Source: Thermoleophilia bacterium (GTDB taxonomy: Bacteria; Actinomycetota; Thermoleophilia; Miltoncostaeales; Miltoncostaeaceae). Taken from it: 32,589 nt of DNA. Shown here in pieces: positions 17,453 to 24,504 of this stretch. The notes below the pieces were generated by a model. The model saw nothing but the letters and a program-made list of their open reading frames with translations, was not told the origin of the DNA and ran no database searches. The stretch lies in the NCBI GenBank assembly GCA_020438485.1, contig JAGQUM010000027.1, positions 1 to 32,589 of the forward strand, in the 5' to 3' direction. Made by a program: the position numbers and the translations under genes. The first letter of the stretch is position 1; each line of letters begins with the position of its first letter.

Positions 17453-18394
17453 GTGCCGGGCGAGGCTCGGCCCGTGAACGTCGACAAGTACTTCGTGCGC
17501 CGGGCCGTGGCGCTGGCCGTGCTCGTGCTGGCTGTGGTCGGCGGGTTCAGCCTGGTGCGCGCCGCGTTCGGCGGCGGTGGCGACGGTGCCGCGCCGCCCA
17601 CCACGCCCACGACGGCGGCCGGCGAGCCCGCGCCGACGTCCACGAATGTCGGCACCGTCCCCGAGAACACCCGCACGGACAACGCGGCGCAGATCGCCCG
17701 CGCCAACGTCCCGGTGCTGTGCTACCACCAGGTCCGCCCGATGACGGCGTCCGACAGCGCCGCCTACGTCACCGAGCCGTCCACGCTCGACGACCAGCTG
17801 GACGCGATCAAGGCCGCCGGGTACACCACGATCACGCTCGACCAGTACGTCGCCCACATCAAGGACGGGGCGACGCTCCCCGCGAAGCCCATCCTGCTGA
17901 CGTTCGACGACGGCTCCGAGGGGCACTACACGCAGGTGCTCCCGCGGCTGCAGGAGCGCGGAATGGTGGCGACGTTCTTCATCATGACCGTCACGCTGGG
18001 CAACGAGAACTGGCTCACCCGCGAGCAGGTGCAGGAGCTCGACGCGGCCGGCATGTCCATCGGGTCACACACGTGGGACCACCACGACGTCACGGGGCTG
18101 CGCACGGCCAAGGACTTCCGCACGCAGCTCACCGAGCCGCGCCGGACCCTCGAGAAGCTGCTGGGGCACCCGGTGACGGTGCTGGCGTACCCGTTCGGGC
18201 TGTGGAACCGCTCGGTGGTGCCGCACGTGGAGCGGGCTGGGTACACGTCGGCGTTCCAGCTGGCCGAGAAGGCCGACCCGCGTTATCCCATGCACTCCAT
18301 CCGCCGCATCGCGGTGGGGGAGGAATCCGGCGCCGACTTGGTGCGCCAGATCCGCGGGGCGTTTCCCGCGACCACGCCCGCGCTGGCGAGCTGA
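17453..18394 (+). CDS. Polysaccharide deacetylase family protein (NodB/CE4 homology)
   Basis: Membrane-anchored or secreted deacetylase of 313 aa. One hydrophobic segment (about 18-38) follows a basic N-terminus; a Gly/Pro/Thr-rich linker leads to the NodB domain at about 85-300. The first metal motif is LLTFDDGSEG with Asp152 and Asp153, the second is SHTWDHHD with His206 and His210, and LAYPFG is the third conserved segment. This fits metal-dependent removal of N-acetyl groups from peptidoglycan or another envelope polysaccharide. The start is either the GTG at 17453 (GAGG 5 nt upstream) or the GTG at 17474 (GCGAGG 8 nt upstream), 7 residues shorter. It follows the adenosyltransferase closely and converges on the NlpC/P60-like gene after about 280 nt. 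Confidence 0.88.
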   Translation: MPGEARPVNVDKYFVRRAVALAVLVLAVVGGFSLVRAAFGGGGDGAAPPTTPTTAAGEPAPTSTNVGTVPENTRTDNAAQIARANVPVLCYHQVRPMTASDSAAYVTEPSTLDDQLDAIKAAGYTTITLDQYVAHIKDGATLPAKPILLTFDDGSEGHYTQVLPRLQERGMVATFFIMTVTLGNENWLTREQVQELDAAGMSIGSHTWDHHDVTGLRTAKDFRTQLTEPRRTLEKLLGHPVTVLAYPFGLWNRSVVPHVERAGYTSAFQLAEKADPRYPMHSIRRIAVGEESGADLVRQIRGAFPATTPALAS

Positions 18395-18616
18395 CGCGGG
18401 GGAGCGGCCGGCGCGTGGGCGCCCTCTCCGCGCACCGCGACGGCCGGGCGACGTACGGGGCGGCGCGGGCGGGGTCGTCGCCGATCCACCGCGCCCTCGG
18501 GGCGAGCGTGCCTGGTCGTACCACGCCGTCGCCGGGCTCCAACGGGCAACGCGACGCGACGTCGCGCGGGCGCCAGGACGCATCAGCCGCGTGAGGCGCC
18601 CAGGGAACGCCGCCGA

Positions 18617-18642
18617 CGGCCCGCGCGCCACGGCGGGCGGGC
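18617..18642 (-). terminator. Hairpin downstream of the NlpC/P60-like gene
   Basis: GGCCCGC and GCGGGCC arms (7 bp) flank a 12-nt loop, between the converging deacetylase and NlpC/P60-like genes and about 35 nt past the latter's stop. No T-run; termination is inferred from position. Confidence 0.4.
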
Positions 18643-18659
18643 CCTCGCGTTCGGCGTGA

Positions 18660-18679
18660 GGCCGCCGGAGAACCCTCTA
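18660..18679 (-). repeat. 3'-end motif, copy 1
   Basis: On the minus strand the gene's TAG stop continues as AGGGTTCTCCGGCGGCC. The same 20 nt occur with two differences at the stop of the acidic-protein gene (22998-23017). It may be a shared post-stop signal. Confidence 0.4.
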
Positions 18680-20065
18680 GATGCGGCGGGCGCCCAGGTA
18701 ACTGGCGGCCCACACGGGGTCGTACATGGACGCCAGGCGCACCACGTCGCCGGGGCCCGCGGCGTGGACGAACTGGCCGGCGCCCAGGTAGAGGCCCATG
18801 TGCACCACCCGGTTGCCCGTCGCGGCCGATCCGAACAGCACCACGTCGCCCGCCCGCAGCCGCATCGGGCCGATGGGCTCGCCCTTCAGTCCCAGGGCGT
18901 TGGGGCGCGTGGGTAGCGAGACCCCCTGGGCGGAGTACGCCGCGCGCACCAGGCCGACGTCGTCCAGGCCGCCCCGGGGCTGCTGCTGCGGGTGCGGCGT
19001 GCCCAGCAGCTCCAGCGCGTCGGCCGCGGCGGCCGGGCCCGCGTTGGTGACCGCCGGGGTGGCGAGACCCTGGGTGGGGGCGAACACGGGGGCGGCGACC
19101 GGGGTGGGGGCGGGGGCGCCCGTGAACACCGGTGCGTTGGGGTCGCCGCCCTGCGCGGCGTAGTACATCCCGACGTTCTGGGTCCAGTGGTTGTTCAGGT
19201 TCCCCGGGTCGTTCGCCGCGCCGATGGGGGCCCACACGCCCGCGATGGACCCGATCGTGGTGTGGCCGCGGCCCAGGTACAGGGGGCCCGCCAGGTTGGA
19301 CGCGGCGTAGCGGATCGCCTCGGGCCACGACGCAAAGTCCATGCCCGGGCCCAGGCCGAACGGGTTGTGGATGGTCTGGCTGGGGCCGTACGTGCCGAAC
19401 GAGGTCTCGGCGCCGGCGATGGCGACGATGAAGCGCGGGTCCAGGCCGACGCGCTGCGCCTCGGCCACGAACACGGCCCCCAGGCCCGTGAGCGGGCTGC
19501 CCTTCGCGGCCAGGAACGCGTCGATCGAGGCGGCGTCCGCGGCGCCGCCCGCCGCGGGCGCCGGCAGGGCGGGGACGGCGGGGGATGAGGTGACGGCCGG
19601 TGGCGCGGCGTCCGCGGCAGGCGGGGTGGCGGACACGTCGAGCGACCCGGGGGCCAAGACCACGCCCGTCGTGCTTGGGGCGGCGGCCTGCCGGTCGGCC
19701 TCGCCCGCGGCGTCCCGTTCGTCCTCGGCGATTCGCGCGGCGTCCTCGGCGGCGCGCCCGACGCCGTCCACGCGCAGGTCCTTCAGGGCCTCCAGGCGGG
19801 CCTCCTCCTCGCGCAGCGCATCTCCCTCCTCGGGCGTCGCGCCCACCATGCGCTGGCGCAGCTCGCTGAGCTGGGCCGAGACGGCGTCGACGCGGGCCTG
19901 CGCGGTGGCGATGCGCGCCTGGGCGCCCTCCACGCGCGGCGAGTCGGCCACCGCGGCGGCCTGAGCGTCGATCGACGGCACCGGCGTGGGAGCGGCGAAC
20001 GCGGGGGTCACGGCGGCCAGGGCACCGGCGGCCGCGATTCCGATGAGGAGTCGGCGGGGCATCAT
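18677..20065 (-). CDS. Secreted lysozyme-like protein with NlpC/P60-type domain lacking its catalytic Cys
   Basis: Exported protein of about 462 aa. Order: signal peptide (1-25), Glu/Arg/Ala-rich coiled coil (about 40-130), Ala/Pro linker, lysozyme- or glucosaminidase-like domain (about 178-310) with RFIVAIAGAETSFGTYG and a candidate catalytic Glu220, a second Pro/Ala linker, and a C-terminal NlpC/P60-type domain (about 350-462). That last domain keeps RLRAGDVVLF, HMGLYLG (His422) and FVHAAGPGDVV (His434), but the DCSG motif of the family reads DDVG, so Asp369 replaces the nucleophilic Cys; the codons read clearly as GAC GAC GTC GGC. It is therefore probably a non-catalytic binding domain. 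The start is uncertain (ATG 20065 or 20062, or an upstream GTG at 20095). The intact paralogue lies 103 nt upstream on the same strand. Confidence 0.85.
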   Translation of the reverse strand: MMPRRLLIGIAAAGALAAVTPAFAAPTPVPSIDAQAAAVADSPRVEGAQARIATAQARVDAVSAQLSELRQRMVGATPEEGDALREEEARLEALKDLRVDGVGRAAEDAARIAEDERDAAGEADRQAAAPSTTGVVLAPGSLDVSATPPAADAAPPAVTSSPAVPALPAPAAGGAADAASIDAFLAAKGSPLTGLGAVFVAEAQRVGLDPRFIVAIAGAETSFGTYGPSQTIHNPFGLGPGMDFASWPEAIRYAASNLAGPLYLGRGHTTIGSIAGVWAPIGAANDPGNLNNHWTQNVGMYYAAQGGDPNAPVFTGAPAPTPVAAPVFAPTQGLATPAVTNAGPAAAADALELLGTPHPQQQPRGGLDDVGLVRAAYSAQGVSLPTRPNALGLKGEPIGPMRLRAGDVVLFGSAATGNRVVHMGLYLGAGQFVHAAGPGDVVRLASMYDPVWAASYLGARRI

Positions 20066-20168
20066 GGGGGCACCCATTGGATCGCCCGCGGGCACGCAAA
20101 GCTTGAGCGCCGCGCGTCCCGGCGCGCCGCCACGGCGGTGCGGCCGGGCCGGTGGGCCGCCGGCGGGG

Positions 20169-21326
20169 CTAGTAGGGCCGCACCGCGCCGGCGTACGAGC
20201 CCGCGCGGTCGGACAGCGGCGTGATCTTCACCACGTCGCCGGTGTGCGGTGCGTGGATGAACTGGCCGTTGCCGATGTAGATGCCCATGTGGTGCAGGTC
20301 GCTGTAGAAGAACACCAGGTCGCCGGGCTGCAGGTCGCCCGACGACACCTTGGGGAACTGCCCCCAGATGGCGCCCGTGTAGTGGGGCACGCTGATGCCC
20401 AGCTGCCCGTACACGTACGACGCGAGGCCGGAGCAGTCGAACCCGGACGGCGACGCGCCCCCCCACACGTACGGCACGCCCAGGTACCGCATCGCGATGG
20501 ACACGGCCTGCTGGCCGGTGCTGCCCGCGGGGCCCGCGGCCGGTGCGGACGCCGGGGCGGACGGAGCTGACGGGGCAGCCTGCGACGCGGGGCTCGACGG
20601 CGCCGACGGGGCCGACGGGGCGGCGGACCTCACGGCGGCCTCGCGCGCCGCGGCGGCGCGCTGGGCGGCCAGCGCGGCCTGCTTCTGGCGCTCGGCCTCG
20701 GCGCGCTTGCGGGCCTCCTCGGCCGCGATCATGCGGCGCAGCTCGCCGCGGGCGCCCTCGACGACCCGGCGGCGCTCGGCCAGCAGCGCCTCCACCTGGC
20801 GCTTGTGCTCGGCGGCCTGGGCCACCTTGACCTTCTGGTCGGCGCGGTCCCGGTTCAGCTGCCGGCGCGCCACGTGCAGCTGGTCCAGGTCGCTGCGGAT
20901 GCCGCGCACGATCGACCCGTCGCGCTCACCCACGCGCTCCATCAGGTCCTGGCCCTCCACGGCGGCCACGACGCTGCCGCTGGACGCCAGCACCTCCACG
21001 ATGGACGGCTCGGGGTTGGCGTACATCGAGCGCACGCGCTGGGCCAGCACGCCCTGCGACCTCTTGAGGCGCTTCGTGGTCTCCGTGGTGCGCCGCGTGT
21101 TGGTGACGATGCGCCCCTCGATCTGCTGCTGCTCCCACCGGGCGCCGTTGTACTGCTCGGCCGCCTGCGCCGCCCTGTCGTCGATGGCGGCGAGCTGGGC
21201 CTCGAGACGGGCGACCTCCGCGCGCTTCGAGCCGATGCCCGCAGGCTGCGCCGTGGTCATCGACACCGGGACCGCGACGGCCAGAGACCCGGCGACCGCG
21301 GCGGCGGCGATTACGCGGCGGGCCAT
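20169..21326 (-). CDS. Secreted NlpC/P60 cell-wall endopeptidase with coiled coil
   Basis: Peptidoglycan hydrolase of 385 aa of the RipA/CwlO-like architecture. Residues 1-26 are a signal peptide; a long coiled coil follows (about 32-225), containing VRSMYANPEPSIVEVL typical of this group; then a Ser/Ala/Pro-rich linker (about 225-270) and the NlpC/P60 domain (about 270-385). The catalytic set is complete: GFDCSGL with Cys298, HMGIYIG with His346 and FIHAPH with His358. It should cleave stem peptides, probably D-Glu to diaminopimelate bonds. The ATG at 21326 begins the signal peptide; no ribosome binding site is obvious. The gene upstream is a divergently oriented M23 endopeptidase. Confidence 0.93.
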   Translation of the reverse strand: MARRVIAAAAVAGSLAVAVPVSMTTAQPAGIGSKRAEVARLEAQLAAIDDRAAQAAEQYNGARWEQQQIEGRIVTNTRRTTETTKRLKRSQGVLAQRVRSMYANPEPSIVEVLASSGSVVAAVEGQDLMERVGERDGSIVRGIRSDLDQLHVARRQLNRDRADQKVKVAQAAEHKRQVEALLAERRRVVEGARGELRRMIAAEEARKRAEAERQKQAALAAQRAAAAREAAVRSAAPSAPSAPSSPASQAAPSAPSAPASAPAAGPAGSTGQQAVSIAMRYLGVPYVWGGASPSGFDCSGLASYVYGQLGISVPHYTGAIWGQFPKVSSGDLQPGDLVFFYSDLHHMGIYIGNGQFIHAPHTGDVVKITPLSDRAGSYAGAVRPY

Positions 21327-21416
21327 GAGGGTGCGGTCGGTTCGGATCGGGAGGACTCCTTCGTGCGCTCGGGGCGGGGAGGCGCCAGCGTCCAATGATC
21401 GCAATGTGCGGACGTT

Positions 21417-21431
21417 GGTCAAATCCGGCGG
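21417..21431 (-). promoter_or_regulatory. 15-nt motif upstream of the NlpC/P60 gene
   Basis: Minus-strand CCGCCGGATTTGACC, ending 91 nt before the start at 21326. An identical copy ends 88 nt before the acidic-protein gene (23879-23893). TTGACC could be a -35 hexamer, but a good -10 is not seen at 17 nt. Confidence 0.45.
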
Positions 21432-21478
21432 GTCGAGGATGGTGTCGGCGGCGTTTGTGGCAGCCTTGATCCCTGTGC

Positions 21479-21497
21479 GCCGACCGCTCCGGTCGGC
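21479..21497. repeat. Inverted repeat between divergent hydrolase genes
   Basis: GCCGACCG (21479-21486) and CGGTCGGC (21490-21497) flank CTC: an 8-bp perfect repeat ending 11 nt before the M23 start and directly before a CAGAAT -10 candidate (21497-21502). The position suits an operator for the M23 gene. Confidence 0.5.
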
Positions 21498-21508
21498 AGA
21501 ATGCGGGC

Positions 21509-22942
21509 GTGAGGTTTCGTCGATCGTACGTCGCCGTCGTGGCCGGGGTGATGGCGGTTTCGCCTTTGGGCGTGAACGCCGCGTTGCGCGCCGCCGCGGG
21601 CCCGCCGCCCGCCGGGGGCGCCGCGAACGTGCGTGCCTACGGCGTTCTCAGCCAGTCCGGCGGCTCGGCGACGGCCGTTGCAAACGTTGCAGGTTCCCCG
21701 CACCGCAGCGCGCGTGCGCGGGACGTGACGGACGCCCGTGGCACTGTCGCGTCCGTGTCGGTGGTGGTCGACGCCCGCCGCTCGCCGACCGGCAGCGACG
21801 TCTCCGGGCGGGTCGATGCGACGGGCGTCACGCTGTTCGGCGGCCGCGTGACCATCGCGTCGCTGCGGGTGGGCGCCCGCGGCCGGGCCGACGCTGCCGC
21901 GGCCGAGGGGGCCGTCGACGGCGTGCAGGTGGGACAGGTGGTGGTCGACGGGAACCCCGTCGCGGTGGCCCCCGGGGCGCCGGTGGACGTGCCCGGTGCC
22001 GGGTCGTTCGTCGTGGGCCAGTCCTCGCGCGAGGGCGGCGTGGTGAGCGTCAACGCGCTGACGGTGAACGCCGCCGACTCCCCCGGCCTCGCCCCGCTGG
22101 TGATCGGCAACATCACGCTCACCACGGCCCCGGGGGCCGACGCGGTGAGCCCGCCCGACCCGGCGCCCGCGCCCGCCCGGACGAACGCCCCGGCGCCCGC
22201 ACGGACCCCCGCGGCACCCGCTCCCGCGTCGGCCGAGCCGGGCCGCCCCGACGGGGCCGACGTCATCCCCCCCGCCGCCGCCCCGTCCGCACCCGTGGCG
22301 CCCCGCGTGCTGCCCACGCCGCACCTGCTCCCCGGCACGCCGCCCCCGTCTCGCGCACCCGTCACCGGCGGCGTGCGCGGCAACGTGTTCCCCGTGCAGG
22401 GCGCGTACACGTACTCGTCCGACTACGGGGCTCCGCGGGCCGGCACCGGCTGGCACCACGGCAACGACGTGTTCGCGCCGGTCAGCACTCCCGTCGTGGC
22501 CGTGGCCGACGGCGTGCTGTCGAAGGTCGGGTGGAACAACCTCGGCGGTAACCGCCTATGGCTGACCGACGCGGGCGGCACGTCGTACTACTACGCGCAC
22601 CTGTCCGCGTACTCCACGTCGGCCGCCGACGGTGCCATCGTCCGCGCCGGCGACGTGATCGGCTACGTGGGCAACACGGGCCAGGCGTCCACCACGCCGC
22701 CCCACCTGCACTTCGAGATCCACCCGGGCGGCGTCCCGGCGCCCAGCATCAACCCGTACCCGTTTCTGCAGGCGTGGGAGGCATCCGTGCCACGGACCTC
22801 GTTCGGTATCGCCCAGAGCGAGCGGGGCGACGCGCCCGCCCCGGTCGCCGACGCCGGCGCGGGGGCCGTCATCATCGGCGTCGTGGTCGACCGCCCCACG
22901 GCGCCTCGCGTGGGAGACGGGTCGGCCCGCTCCGCGCGCTGA
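21509..22942 (+). CDS. Secreted M23 (LytM-type) metallopeptidase
   Basis: Exported protein of 477 aa. Residues 1-26 are a signal peptide. Residues about 40-205 form a beta-rich, Val/Gly/Ala-rich domain that resembles choice-of-anchor-type surface domains; this is a weak assignment. A Pro/Ala-rich spacer (about 210-285) leads to the LytM domain (about 290-415), which holds the zinc ligands: WHHGND (His316, Asp320), YAHLS (His364) and HLHFEIH (His399 and His401). It should cleave peptidoglycan cross-bridges or stem peptides. The GTG at 21509 follows a CAGAAT -10-like sequence by 6 nt, matching the leaderless pattern here. It is divergent from the NlpC/P60 gene and converges on the acidic-protein gene. 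Confidence 0.9.
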   Translation: MRFRRSYVAVVAGVMAVSPLGVNAALRAAAGPPPAGGAANVRAYGVLSQSGGSATAVANVAGSPHRSARARDVTDARGTVASVSVVVDARRSPTGSDVSGRVDATGVTLFGGRVTIASLRVGARGRADAAAAEGAVDGVQVGQVVVDGNPVAVAPGAPVDVPGAGSFVVGQSSREGGVVSVNALTVNAADSPGLAPLVIGNITLTTAPGADAVSPPDPAPAPARTNAPAPARTPAAPAPASAEPGRPDGADVIPPAAAPSAPVAPRVLPTPHLLPGTPPPSRAPVTGGVRGNVFPVQGAYTYSSDYGAPRAGTGWHHGNDVFAPVSTPVVAVADGVLSKVGWNNLGGNRLWLTDAGGTSYYYAHLSAYSTSAADGAIVRAGDVIGYVGNTGQASTTPPHLHFEIHPGGVPAPSINPYPFLQAWEASVPRTSFGIAQSERGDAPAPVADAGAGAVIIGVVVDRPTAPRVGDGSARSAR

Positions 22943-22949
22943 CGGGGGA

Positions 22950-22997
22950 CCCCTCCGGTGGACCGGAGGGGGCGGCGACGCCAGGAACCGCCCCCTC
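22950..22997. terminator. Two overlapping hairpins between converging genes
   Basis: Hairpin 1: CCCCTCCGGT (22950-22959) with ACCGGAGGGG (22962-22971). Hairpin 2: GAGGGGGCGG (22966-22975) with CCGCCCCCTC (22988-22997). They share bases 22966-22971, so only one can form at a time. Hairpin 1 is first met by M23 transcripts and hairpin 2 by transcripts of the minus-strand gene, a bidirectional terminator arrangement. Confidence 0.65.
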
Positions 22998-23017
22998 GGC
23001 CGTCGGGGAACCCTCTA
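22998..23017 (-). repeat. 3'-end motif, copy 2
   Basis: Minus-strand TAG stop followed by AGGGTTCCCCGACGGCC; 18 of 20 positions match the copy at 18660-18679. It directly abuts hairpin 2 of the bidirectional terminator. Confidence 0.4.
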
Positions 23018-23791
23018 GGCGACGTCCAACTCGTCGCGCCGCCGGGACGCCAGGCGGGCCTCCTCGCGGGCCACGGCGGACTCGAAGTAGCGCAGGACCT
23101 CGGCCGGGACCGGGCCGCTGGGGACGTCGTCCCACGTGGGCATGGCGGGGCGGCGGGCGGAGCGGTCGTCGCGCGTGGAGAACGACGCGCGGGCCGTGTC
23201 GAACATGTCCGTCTCCTCATCAACGGTGGGGTGCGGGGATGAGGGCTCGGGAACGTCGGTGTCGTGGTCGGCGCCGGGCCGCGCGGACGGGGTCTCCGCC
23301 GCGGGCTCGATGCCGTCGTCCGGCTCCGTCTCGCCGTCGTCGGCAGGGGGCGCGTCGTCCGCGGGCGCGGCGGCCCACAGGTCGTCGGCCCCGGCCGTGA
23401 TCAGCGGGTGCTCGGCCGTCGACTCGCGCGGTTCGTCCGCCGTGAACGGCGCCTCGAGCGCAGGCTCGAGGTTGTCGTCGGACGGATCGCCGCCGGGGGC
23501 GGCGTCGCGGTCGGGGCGGGCGTCCTGGCCCGCCGGGCCGATGACGGTGACCATGTCGTCGGGCAGCTCGACACCGTCGAGCCGGACCTCGTGTGCGATC
23601 TCGCCGTCCGCCTCCACCACGATGCGGTAGTTGCGTGCGGCGGCCCCGTACGTGATGGCCAGCCGGTCGCGCTCGTCCGATGCCGCGGCGAGCGCGTCGC
23701 GTTCACGCCGGTGACGGGACACCTCGCTGCGCTGAGCGGCGGATGCCCCGCCCAGCCCGATGACCGCCACGGTGAAACGCTTGCGAACCAT
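23015..23791 (-). CDS. Acidic hypothetical protein
   Basis: Protein of 258 aa, not recognised. The first 17 residues are mildly hydrophobic after a basic start (MVRKRFTVAVIGLGG), followed by an Arg/Glu-rich helical part (20-45) and a small beta-like segment containing NYRIVVEADGEIAHEVRLDG, with no cleavage site evident. Residues about 90-195 are a disordered, Asp/Glu/Pro/Ala-rich region. The C-terminal 60 residues are mixed-charge and helical (EVLRYFESAVAREEARLASRRRDE could form a coiled coil). Codon use matches neighbouring genes, so it is probably real. The ATG at 23791 has GAGGG 4 nt upstream. It converges on the M23 gene and shares upstream and downstream sequence motifs with the NlpC/P60 genes. 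Function unknown. Confidence 0.7.
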   Translation of the reverse strand: MVRKRFTVAVIGLGGASAAQRSEVSRHRRERDALAAASDERDRLAITYGAAARNYRIVVEADGEIAHEVRLDGVELPDDMVTVIGPAGQDARPDRDAAPGGDPSDDNLEPALEAPFTADEPRESTAEHPLITAGADDLWAAAPADDAPPADDGETEPDDGIEPAAETPSARPGADHDTDVPEPSSPHPTVDEETDMFDTARASFSTRDDRSARRPAMPTWDDVPSGPVPAEVLRYFESAVAREEARLASRRRDELDVA

Positions 23792-23866
23792 GTTCCCTCA
23801 CCACCGGCACGGTGTATGTGCCGTTTGTCTCGTGCACCGACAACGTTAGAGACGGCCTCGGCTGTC

Positions 23867-23881
23867 ACCCGTGTCACGGGT
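23867..23881. repeat. Short palindrome upstream of acidic-protein gene
   Basis: ACCCGTG and CACGGGT around a single T: 7-bp arms, centred about 83 nt upstream of the start at 23791 and partly overlapping the 15-nt motif. Possible operator. Confidence 0.4.
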
Positions 23882-23893
23882 CAAATCCGGCGG
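23879..23893 (-). promoter_or_regulatory. 15-nt motif upstream of the acidic-protein gene
   Basis: Minus-strand CCGCCGGATTTGACC, identical to the copy at 21417-21431 and at nearly the same distance from the start codon (88 against 91 nt). It suggests common control of the two genes. Confidence 0.45.
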
Positions 23894-23934
23894 CTCTCCC
23901 GTCCGTCAGGGTACCCGCCGGAGCCGCCCGGGCC

Positions 23935-23954
23935 GACCCCCCTCGTGGGGGGTC
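23935..23954. terminator. Strong hairpin in spacer
   Basis: GACCCCCC (23935-23942) and GGGGGGTC (23947-23954) with a TCGT loop: an 8-bp perfect stem. It may end read-through from either side; no T-run follows. Confidence 0.4.
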
Positions 23955-24504
23955 TCACATGCCGAGGAGGTTCGGGCGACTGCGCCTCGACGGGTCCCGT
24001 CCGTGCCGGGCCGCCCTTCCGCGCCAGTGCGTCGCGTGGGGCGGGACCTCGACCGCGAGAGCAGGCGCCCGGCCGCGCGAGCAGGCCCGCCCCCGATCCG
24101 GGTCGAAACGCCCGTCCGGACCGCGCACCTGCGCGGCCGATGCGAGGACCTCGCCCGTGAGCGGCGCGACGACTCACCATCAACCCCATGGTGACCGGCG
24201 AGCTCGCCCTCGCCCGATCGCCGACCGGAGGCACTGGCCGGCCCCGCGCGCCCGTCCTGCGGCGTGCCGGCGGCCGGCCGCGGCGAGGTGCGGACGCCTG
24301 TCGACGAGTGCCGACTCACGGCCCCGGCAGCCTCGTCGATACCCACGTGCCGGCGTCCACGCGCGCCTCGCCCGGAGGCCCGTCTCCGGACGCTCGCCCG
24401 CCGCCTCCACGCAACGCCGGCGCCCTCGGGGTGCGCCGCTCCCCGCGTGGGACCCGCGACCCCCGGGGCCGCCGCCTGCTCCCCGTTCGCGAGGATCGCG
24501 TCGC

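Larger units (their letters stand above)
23792..24504. other. 713-nt spacer between acidic-protein gene and suf operon
   Basis: No supportable gene; the open frames are Arg/Pro/Ala-rich with no family likeness. It holds a 15-nt motif (23879-23893), an inverted repeat ACCCGTG-T-CACGGGT (23867-23881), a weak repeat CGGCAC/GTGCCG near 23805-23825, and a strong hairpin at 23935-23954. The 3' part (24000-24500) shows nothing I can interpret. It follows the end of the suf operon, so its terminator should be within it. Confidence 0.45.

Noticed and set aside
21327-21508. c-di-AMP (ydaO-type) riboswitch upstream of the NlpC/P60 gene
   Set aside because: This riboswitch is known before wall hydrolase genes in actinobacteria, so I looked for its conserved segments; none were found in the 180-nt spacer.
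23792-24504. Remnant of a mobile element or lost gene in the long spacer
   Set aside because: No terminal repeats, transposase-like frame or change in composition could be seen; only hairpins and short motifs.
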